From Liopterus haemorrhoidalis (taxonomy: Eukaryota; Arthropoda; Insecta; Coleoptera; Dytiscidae), in the NCBI GenBank assembly GCA_963971575.1, contig OZ020612.1, forward strand, positions 32,281,916 through 32,345,915: DNA of 64,000 nt. Reading direction: 5' to 3'. The notes under the pieces are model-generated. The model saw only the letters and a program-made list of their open reading frames with translations, searched no databases and had not been told where the DNA came from. The translations under genes were made by a program, and so were the position numbers. Numbering within the stretch: position 1 is the first letter of the stretch; each line of letters opens with the position of its first letter. Shown in pieces: positions 55,394 to 64,000 of the stretch.

Positions 55394-55854
55394 TTACACG
55401 ATTTTTATGATAGTTAAATAACAATGAAAGACTTTTTTAGTGGAACTGCATAACAAATATAAGCGAAAGTAGTTAACTTTACTTCAACGACCTTAAAATG
55501 ATAACCTCGTGTAAATAAAATGTTTGTCCGTGGGTTTATGAACTGTGTTATCAAAAACAGAAATATAATTAATGTGGTCTCTTTTAAATCAGAATTATTA
55601 CCAACGCATGCGTCGATGTACATGTTTAAATCATAAATGGATAATTGTCGAATAATAAATGTGAAAATTATTTGAACAAAGATTAACTAAAAAAACAATT
55701 GAGCAATTAAACAAAAAAGAAATAGGATGACAGTACAGTGTATATGGATGTACAGAAAATAGATGACAGCAAGTTGGAATTTTGTGTGAAATAACAAAAT
55801 ATATATTTGTATTGAGGATAATAATCTGTTTATCCACTATTTCTCCTTTTTACA
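55394..55854. promoter_or_regulatory. Shared divergent promoter region of FGGY and Pop5
   Basis: This 461-bp interval between the two start codons contains no transposon that I can recognise, unlike the surrounding DNA. It must hold both 5' UTRs and core promoters. I cannot point to a defined TATA or initiator element with confidence. The inference rests on gene arrangement. Confidence 0.6.
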
Positions 55855-56402
55855 ATGGTACGATTTAAGAACAGGTAAAGATATTTACATAAATGGAACG
55901 AAAAATTAAATTGATATTTGTACAAATCTCTTAACCTAACTTTTTTGACAGATACATTGTTGTGGAAATAAATCCTGATGAAAACCACCGCAAATCACAT
56001 ATAGCTACTTTAAGAACAAATGGGGCAGCAGTATCACGCTCAGTTCTTAATAAAGTTGAACAACTTCATGGGGACTTTGGTTGTGCATCAGTTCATTCCG
56101 GATTTCAAGCAAAATATTGTAACGAATACACTCGGATTGCTTTATTAAGAGTCAGATTTGGTCCCCATAGATTTGTAGCTAGTGCTATTCCATTTGTTAA
56201 TAGACTTGATGGAGTAAAGATTTCAATGCATACATTATATGTTGGAGCGACTATGAAGCATTGCTTTCAGTTTATTAAAGAGTATCAACGAAAGAAAATT
56301 GAAACCGATCTAGTTAAGTTTAGGGATAAACCAGAATATGTTACACTATGTAAAGATTATATGAATACAACTCCAAGTTATGTAAATAGACAAAATAAAT
56401 AA
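55855..56402 (+). CDS. Pop5: Ribonuclease P/MRP protein subunit POP5
   Basis: It is a protein subunit of nuclear RNase P (tRNA 5' maturation) and RNase MRP (rRNA processing), forming a pair with RPP14/RPP30-type subunits. There are two exons: 55855-55874 (MVRFKN, with the split Arg codon) and 55952-56402, joined over a 77-bp GT-AG intron (AG|GTAAAG … TTGACAG|A). The product has 156 residues; human POP5 has 163. The start 'MVRFKNRYIVVE' corresponds to the human 'MVRFKxRYLL.E', which proves the short first exon. The body has 'VLNKVEQLHGDFGCASVHSG', 'GFQAKYCNEYTRIALLRVRF', 'SAIPFVN' and 'LYVGATMKHCFQFIKEYQRK', conserved Pop5/Rpp14 segments. An AATAAA overlaps the last codons and another lies near 56482. 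It is intact and divergent from FGGY. Confidence 0.95.
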
Positions 56403-56666
56403 ATTAATAGGTCATATTGTAAATTAATTTTGTCCGTTACATTGGCTGCCGATGACATTTTTAAGTTGGGATGCTACAACAAATAAATTGTTTCTAATCT
56501 AGTCACTAAAGAAATAACCAAAAATGAAAAAAATCGGCTTTATAAAAATTGTTATTTGAGAAAGAAATACATTCTTCCAGTTTTGCCTCGTCAAAACTTT
56601 TCTATAACATTTTGATGAAAATTTGCAATTTATTTATAATCCGTCTCAATTTCTAATACGAAACTA

Positions 56667-56998
56667 TAGTCCGTTCAAAGGTGAGAATACAGTATTGCTC
56701 TTATGGCAAATGGGAGCGGTGTTGCCAAATGTTCTAAAAGTGTCAAATGTGTTAATTATAATAATATGAAAAACTCGTATGATTTACAAAAATCAACTCT
56801 TATAAAATTCAAAATAACACAAAATAACAAAACAAATGACCATTTGTAGAATACTACGTCTTCACAGATCAGCGCGTTTTAGAGCTGGCAACGTCGACAA
56901 GCAAGAAAAGGATAGCGTCATTGTATAAACCCATTAGAGAGTATGAAAAAGAACTACTCCATATGTCTTGTACTGCATACACACCTTTGAACGGACTA
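56667..56998. mobile_element. TA-target MITE (332 bp)
   Basis: Inverted ends TAGTCCGTTCAAAGGTG…CACCTTTGAACGGACTA are flanked by TA. The flanking repeat occurs without the insert near 37.75 kb ('CGAAACTAGATCTGGTTAC'), so the empty site is known and the duplication is exactly TA. There is no coding sequence. Confidence 0.92.
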
Positions 56999-57147
56999 TA
57001 GATCTGGTTACATTGGTGACTGTTGTGGTGTAAACAGACTTTGGCGTATCCGTGTGAACCAATACTATGATAATATTATAAATTTATTGTCAGTATACAA
57101 CATAAAAAATGAACTTTCCTTGTTAGTTACGTATTACAAAATGAGTC

Positions 57148-58150
<1,003 letters not shown>

Positions 58151-58206
58151 ATTTAATACCCATATTAATTTCGTCAAGAACTTTCCTTCGTATATATATA
58201 TATAAT

Positions 58207-58705
58207 TAATGTAATTATGAATGTTTTTGGGAATAGCGGTGGAGAAAAGTAAACTCAAATTTTACTAGTATCCGATATTTCGTTACACATTACCGACCAT
58301 GAAAAAACACCCATGAAGCAATCCCGCCATATTTTAAACTAAACGAAGAAGAGACACGTACTAATCCCTTTAATCTACCAATTAGAACCCCTTTACTTAA
58401 ATTTTAAATAAAATTTTTTATGAGCTGTGATAACGATTTTAGACTGTGATTTATGTGATATTTATTTATTTTAATGTTTAATTTTAAAACTATTTGTTCA
58501 ATTATTTTATTAATGTACATCAGAGGAGACTCCTAGTATTTACTGTAAGTCTAAACATTTTTGTCTGTAATTTATATTTATTGATTTAATAAATTTTCCA
58601 GCCCTTGAAAAAGGTCTAAAAAATTAGACCGAAATATCGGGTAATAGTAAAATTTGAGTTTACTTTTCTCCACCGCTATTCCCAAAAACATTCATAATTA
58701 CATTA
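58207..58705 (+). mobile_element. Second Penelope-like fragment with 76-bp inverted ends
   Basis: Arms 58207-58282 and 58630-58705 are complements of equal length with a couple of mismatches. The right arm ends a typical phrase, 'GAAAAAGGTCTAAAAAATTA' followed by GACCGAAATATCGG. The interior has only a short tail-like frame ('NPFNLPIRTPLLKF' and stop, near 58.40 kb). The design repeats that of the neighbouring element, with different sequence. Confidence 0.65.
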
Positions 58706-58727
58706 TTGGAACGGAATAACCATAAAT

Positions 58728-58734
<7 letters not shown>

Positions 58735-58799
<65 letters not shown>
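58735..58799. repeat. (TA)n microsatellite
   Basis: About 32 TA units follow the second Penelope-like fragment after 30 bp of other sequence. A shorter TA run is also at 58191-58204, between the two fragments. Confidence 0.95.
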
Positions 58800-58801
<2 letters not shown>

Positions 58802-58931
58802 CATTTGAATTCATAGAAAGTTCTGTTAATCGGTTTTGGTTCATATTATTTCTTACATAAGATTTCACTCTTTTTAAAGTTGGAAACCATCTTTCAGGTT
58901 TTATTACGGTCAATGGAATTGTTATATACTA

Positions 58932-59108
58932 CAGTCTATTCCAAACGATTAGGCGGAACTAACCGGAATTTTCTTTTGTAAGTTTGTCACTAGCTATTTT
59001 TTTATGTATTGAAGTTGGCTTTTCCTGAATAAAATGATCAAAAGCTTCAATCAATCGGTAAAAGTATCTAGAATTGAAAATCTAGTTCCGCCTAAACCAA
59101 CAGACTTT
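58932..59108. mobile_element. Small TA-target MITE, copy 4
   Basis: It opens 'CAGTCTATTCCAAACGATTA' and closes 'GTTCCGCCTAAACCAACAGA'. Beside a TA on the left, it is the best-preserved copy of the family seen at 26228, 38050 and 54187, including the outer CAGTCT lost in others. Confidence 0.72.
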
Positions 59109-59673
59109 AATATTTTTACTTTTATCTTAAGTTTAATTATTTCATTCAAAATCCTTGCCAATTTCAAAATGCAATTATTCTATTAAAATTGCGAAATTCT
59201 TTTCTAGATAAAAAAATTGTTTTTAATTTTATTTAATTAGGAACTGGATAAACTTTTTGTTTCTTTTATTTCCCAAGTTCTATAAAAACTCATAATTTTC
59301 TTGATAAAATGGTTTAGCAGACTTAATAAAATTGGAGGCTGTATATGTTTTTAACTTTTCTTTTGAGCCTTATATTAGGTTTTTATACGTTTCAGATGAT
59401 TATAGAACGATATTTGCAAAAAAATCAATTTCTGTAGGTCCGATTAAATATTTTCACGTTTTGGAGTAAAACCAAGATTTAGACAATGGCTATAGAGCAT
59501 TTAAAAATTTTCGTTCTAAGGGAGTGTTTCATTGTTTGCTGAAAAACTTAAAATATCTTTCTTATTAGAGGAGCCGGAAGGATTCGCGATCCCCCACCTT
59601 TTTCGGATTTTTATCTTTCGAAATTGTGCAGTTAACTCTAGGGTCGACTCAGCCTCAAATATTTAATACTTAA

Positions 59674-60141
59674 CCCCTTAACGCTCAGACCCGAGCTCAG
59701 TTCGGGCATACTATACTTGCAAAAATGACAAGAAAACGAGGAAAAACATATTATAAGAAAATATTTTTCCATCTGTTGGATATTTGTGTTTTTAACGCAT
59801 TGGTCCTATATAATAAAAATCATGGAAAATTAGATCATTTAGAATTTAGATTAGGTCTAATTGAGAAATTGATTGAGGAATCCCATTCTTCAAATGTTAG
59901 GAAACCCGACCGATCAAAAGAACCAGGACCTTTGAAATTTTCAGAAAGAAATTTCCCCGAATATATTCCCCCACCGAAAAAAAAAGATAATCCCACAAGA
60001 TTGTGTGCAGTTTGCTGTAAACAAAGAGATGATAAAGGGAAAAAGAAGAGAAAGGAAACCCGAAGTTATTGCTCAGCCTGCAATGTTGCATTGTGTGCTG
60101 TACCATGCTTCAAAATATACCACACAGAATTGAATTTTTAG
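59674..60141 (+). pseudogene. piggyBac transposase C-terminal part
   Basis: TTAA at 59670-59673 precedes CCCCTTAACGCTCAGACC, plausible as a piggyBac terminus. Then an open frame (59725-60141, 138 codons) reads 'YYKKIFFHLLDICVFNALVL', 'EFRLGLIEKLIEE' and 'PEYIPPPKKKDNPTRLCAVC'. It ends in the cysteine-rich domain 'CKQRDDKGKKKRKETRSYCS' and 'CNVALCAVPCFKIYHT'. This is the last quarter of a piggyBac transposase; all catalytic residues are absent. No right-hand TTAA terminus was identified. It differs in sequence from the 29.9-kb element. Confidence 0.8.
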
Positions 60142-61057
60142 ACAAATTTATATTTTTTATTAATAAATTTCATATATAACAACTTAATTATATATAAATA
60201 ATAAATTAGATTAATTATTTAATGAAAAAAAAAAATTATTTTTTAATTCTTTTCTAACAAAAAAACAAAGCTTAAATGAGTTTAAGTATTAAAACCTGTT
60301 TATACAGGGATAATAGGATAGGACGAAACGACACACTGAACATGTGGCCGTCATATCTATGGCCGGTGGTCTCGAGACGGAGAACTTACCTTCTCTGCTC
60401 CTCATGCGCTTATCTAGGTGTTGGGATCCTATTATTTATTTTATTTTATTTATCTTTCTTATTATTGACTTACGTGAAAAATCTATATAACAAAAACTGT
60501 TATTTGTTCTATGCTTTTTTTTCAGTTGGATGAATATTTGGGGAGCTACAGTACCTTACCTAAAAACCTTAAAACTAAAATCTTGAAATATCTCCCTTAT
60601 TATTGGCCCAACAGTAATCGAATATGACAAAAATTGTTTATAAGAAAAATTTTTCCTTGTGTGCATTTTTCATTTAGACGAAAATATTTCGGGCGGACAC
60701 CTTAAAATAAAATCTTGAAATCTTAGTTTTATTATTAAGGTGCTCGTCGACTATAGTGGCGAGAACCTCTCGATAGTAGTTATTCGCCAATGGACACACC
60801 TCTGAGAGTACCTCGCGGAAAGCAACGAGTTACTCTCTGAGAGCTTACTTCTTTCAACGTGCTCGCTAGTCGACACGTGCTCCATACCCTCTCAGATAGT
60901 AGCTCGCCAAATACGAACTGTGTTCGATTTCTAAGAGAGCTATCGAGAGCTGTATGTTTACAAAATGTACAAAATTGGTCACCGAATGAAAGAAATAAAT
61001 TAATCAGCTTGTGAAATTTTGTATAACGTGAAATGTGTCGATTGCCGTGACAGAATA

Positions 61058-61345
61058 AAACCAGTGGCGAAAGGAGACCTCCGCTAGATTTGCCCTCCCA
61101 TAAAAAAAGGCTTTTTCCCAATTAATAGGAGAATTTTTTAGTACCAGAACAAACTCTTTAAGTTGAACCGTTCTTGAGTTATCGTGTATACACTATACAC
61201 ACACATACGGACGGCACTTCGAAAATAGGTTTTTTGGATTCCCTGGACCATGAAACGTGGTTATCAGTCAAAATCTCGACATCGAAAATTTTCGCGATTA
61301 CAATACTTGCTCCGTATATATTAAGGTCGGGCAAGTAAAAACATA
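61058..61345. repeat. Interspersed repeat family G, copy 3
   Basis: 'CCAGTGGCGAAAGGAGACCT' opens it and 'ATTAAGGTCGGGCAAGTAAA' closes it; both ends match the 35570-36233 copy in inverse orientation. It is about 290 bp because the core is deleted. Confidence 0.7.
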
Positions 61346-61714
61346 ATGTTTTGTAGGAAATTTTATACCCCCAAATTTAGAAAATTACTAACCTATTAAC
61401 CATATTTTGAAATTTTATTAAAATAATTAATTAATTTAAATTTAATTCAATTAAAATAAAGTTTAAAAAATGATGTGCCTGATTACAAGAATTATTTTGA
61501 TAGAATAAATTATGTACATTTTTTCCTTTATTAATAATTAATTACCCCAAATAATTAATTAGAGCCTAAAATTAACTTATTAAATTATTTTAATAATTTC
61601 ATTTAATAGAATTAAAGTATCAAAAATCTTTGTACATCACTAAAATGTAATTAATAAAAAAATAAGCTAACTAAGCTTTAAGGTTCATACCCCAAATATA
61701 AAGGTAATAACCAG

Positions 61715-61900
61715 TGGCGGCGCTAGCGGGGGTCCGGGGGGCCCGGACCCCCCTAAAGTTGCTCTGGTCCCCAGTTGCCCCCCCCTAGAAATGCTTGGAA
61801 AAAAATATATTTTAGAAGTGAGGATCTTTTTTTTTTAGGTCATTACTTGTATTTTCATATGTAAACGATAAAAAAATATTTCCTGGCCCCCCAAATTTTA
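61715..61900. repeat. Partial hAT-like repeat
   Basis: 'CAGTGGCGGCGCTAGCGGGG' followed by G/C runs and 'AGAAGTGAGGATC' resembles the ends and internal unit of the MITEs at 17646 and 27299. No right end was seen. Confidence 0.5.
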
Positions 61901-63099
61901 CTCAATTTTTTTTAAATAATGTTAATCAATTCAACTTTATTATTAAAAATAGGTGCTGCATTTCACTTTTGATTTTCAGAAATTATTGGAGGCACCAAAA
62001 ACATTTCTTCTATCAATCCATGACTTAATCCAGCAGATTTTTTTATTCAATTTTTTTCTTTTTTTTTAGAAATAATTAGAATTATTACAGCTGCTGTGAC
62101 CTGTCTATAGTGCGACGACGTCTTGACTCCTCTCCACAACTAATCAAGTGGATACAGGTTTGATAGTTGTCGCGAGAGCCTTCTTGGCGAGAAGCTCGCT
62201 GGGTGCTCTAGATAGTAAATTCTATGGAAATCAACTCTCCAGTGAGAGTAGCTATCGAGAATTACTCTCGCGAGCAATGGAAAGGCACCTTTATAAACAA
62301 TTTTTGTTATACAAATTTTTGCTGTTAAGTCCACAAGAAGGGAGATATTTCAAAAGTTTAGCTTTACGGTGTCCCCCCGCAACTTTATTTCGGAATGCGC
62401 GCGCATTATGACAGCTGCTCAATTCTCCAGTAGATAAAATATTTAAAACTTTCCAAACCAGTATCAGACCAACATTCCTGTTGTACTATTCTGGTTCACT
62501 TGAATGTATGTACATTTCTCAAAAATTTTTCAGATTATTAAATTAGCTCCCAATACAGTTTTGGCGAAAATCGTGTTAAAATAAAGAAATAAAAAAAAAA
62601 CTACTTTTTGTTCCTTAACCCATTAATTCCCAGCTATAGCGGCGCTAGCTTTCAAAATTTGAGGAGAGAGGGCAGCGGGTACCAGGATATATTTAGTGGG
62701 GGTACATTTTTTTAAATAATGGATTTTGAAAAGATAAAAATCGGGGCGCAAATAGCCGTTTGGTCCGCTTCCATCTTTCACAATTCGAAATAGTCCCAAA
62801 ATGGACCAGACACTTAGTTTTATATAAAATTTTTAAATTTTCTCCGTGAATATCTGGGAGCCACAACAATTTTTAAATTGATAAATACCCCTCCCCCACC
62901 CAATTTGAAAAGTACTAAAATTATAATTATCGCATTTCTAAACTGCGCCATTTTCAATACGTATAAATGTTGTGAAAAATCCCCTCCCCACCGAAGTAGG
63001 TATGGGGACGATTGGCATCCAAATATGGGTGGGACGATTGGCATCCGTTTTTAAGAAAATTTCTGAAAATCCTTATGGGATTTAACATGGGTGTATAGG

Positions 63100-63810
63100 A
63101 TAAAAAGTGTTGCGTCCGGTAGGGATCGATCCTTGGTTTCGTCAGTGCTTCTCAACCGCGCCGTCACTGCGAAACCCACGCTTACTGCCGTGCGTTTCGC
63201 CAGTGGTTTTCAACCGCGCCGTCACTGCGAAACCCTCGCTTACTGCCGTGCGTTTCGCCAGTGGTTCTCAACCATCCGACCATCGCGAAACATCACGTTT
63301 TGACCATTGGTGGTTTTCAACCAAACCAGAACGCGAAACAAACCTACCAGTGCGTTTCAACCGTCGCGGAACCCACGCTAGTTGCTGTGCGTTCAACCGG
63401 TGCGTACCGTCCTACACGTACCCCGGCCATCACGCGCAAGTATCTCTCCGCCCCCAGATATCATCGCCGCCGCCCCTCAGCCGCCCCCAGCATCAAGAGT
63501 CACACGCGTGACACAATCCCACGACGCGTCAATCGTAAGTCCACCGCCAACATCAGCCGACCGCCTCCAAGATCATCGACTGCCGCCCCCACTCATCAAA
63601 GCCGTATTCGGGCTCGTTTTATAGAGCTTTTCGGACCCGATACGCCACCGTCAACCCCTCAACATCACGCCGCCCCTCTATATTTTCGCCGCCCCCAACC
63701 CCCCGGAAAATCCAGAGAGGAACAAGAGCAACGCGATAACCCGCACGCTACACCACCTTTGTGGATTTCAACCCTGTTACTAAGAATTACCAGTTGTAGT
63801 CTGTTCTAAA
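63100..63810. other. GC-rich block with 58-bp tandem repeats
   Basis: Base composition changes sharply from AT-rich to GC-rich at about 63110. Two exact-length 58-bp units start at 63144 and 63202 ('AGTG(C/G)TT(C/T)TCAACCGCG'), with decayed units continuing from 63260 to about 63410. A C- and CGCC-rich stretch follows to 63730. Overlapping frames of 134 and 182 codons exist here, but both are low-complexity and match no family I know. An AATAAA follows near 63870. It may be an LTR or untranslated leader of a retroelement beginning 'TGTTGCGTCC', or a host 5' region continuing past the window. Unresolved. Confidence 0.4.
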
Positions 63811-64000
63811 CTGATTTCACACGACAAACTGTTACTAGGAATTAAGCTATTATGAATATTTTATTTCACAATAAAGTAAAACCGATCGACTTCGCCCTGA
63901 ATGTAAAATATATTTAGTTTAGTAAAATATATTATGTAAATATGTTAAATATAGTTATAAATAAAAGGAAGTTTATTGAGTTTTATCCGGTATAAAATTT

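Larger units (their letters stand above)
60739..62310. mobile_element. Possible long-TIR element with CTCTCGCGAG words
   Basis: The left end 'AAGGTGCTCGTCGACTATAG' and the right end, inverted, 'AAGGTGCCTTTCCATTGCTC' share the first seven bases. Both subterminal parts are rich in TCTCGATAG/CTCTGAGAG words. Neighbouring TTAA/TTTA would fit a TTAA-type target. A family G repeat sits inside at 61058-61345. Symmetry is weak, so this is tentative. Confidence 0.4.

Noticed and set aside
55414..55837. Small minus-strand frames (69 and 68 codons) upstream of FGGY
   Set aside because: They lie in the shared promoter interval, have no recognisable domain and no splice link to FGGY exon 1, which has a well-supported ATG.
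63261..63809. 182-codon and overlapping 134-codon frames as genes
   Set aside because: They are low-complexity frames over GC-rich tandem repeats with no domain or start context; coding status is not supported.

Overview
This is a window of AT-rich nuclear DNA from an arthropod, most likely an insect with a large, repeat-filled genome. The reasons are canonical GT-AG introns, a dense layer of arthropod-type transposons (copia, Ty3/Gypsy, CR1/jockey/RTE LINEs, Penelope-like, mariner/Tc1, pogo/Tigger, piggyBac, hAT, Helentron-like), and the absence of bacterial-style operons. I would not name an order or species from sequence alone.

Only two host genes are supported, and they sit head to head around 55.4-55.9 kb. 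On the minus strand, an FGGY-family carbohydrate kinase gene (orthologue of human FGGY) can be assembled completely: eight exons between 55393 and 28934, all introns GT-AG, all phases consistent, 548 codons plus stop. Its introns 2-5 and 7 (1.7, 2.5, 8.8, 9.5 and 2.2 kb) are packed with transposons; introns 1 and 6 are only 49 and 58 bp. On the plus strand, 461 bp away, is a two-exon Pop5 gene (RNase P/MRP subunit, 156 aa).

Layout: 1-4.7 kb has no recognisable gene. 4.7-8.4 kb holds a decayed Tc1 transposase, a hAT MITE and a Ty3/Gypsy gag-pol relic. 9.1-17.0 kb is a minus-strand copia element with two LTRs about 99% alike, part of a second tandem unit, and three younger insertions: a Helentron-like element in pol, a foldback element in the upstream LTR, and a hAT MITE. 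17.0-23.5 kb holds a ZBED5-like hAT transposase fragment, a hAT MITE, and a hAT-like element split by a 3.9 kb CR1-type LINE. 23.9-28.3 kb has a Tigger derivative, a second Helentron-like copy and a three-level nest (hAT > Tigger > hAT). 28.9-55.4 kb is the FGGY gene with its intronic transposons. 56.4-64 kb holds a MITE, two Penelope-like fragments with inverted ends beside long TA microsatellites, a piggyBac C-terminus, and a GC-rich, tandemly repeated block of unknown nature.

Most elements were delimited by target-site duplications, terminal inverted repeats, or comparison with an uninterrupted paralogous copy in the same window, so the order of insertion can often be read. I found no operon, CRISPR array or defence-like system. 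The least familiar signals are a repeat family that keeps a tRNA-like module at the same internal position with nearly unrelated sequence in each copy, short Tigger derivatives that all keep the very C-terminal tail of the transposase, and a foldback element with minisatellite arms inside an LTR.
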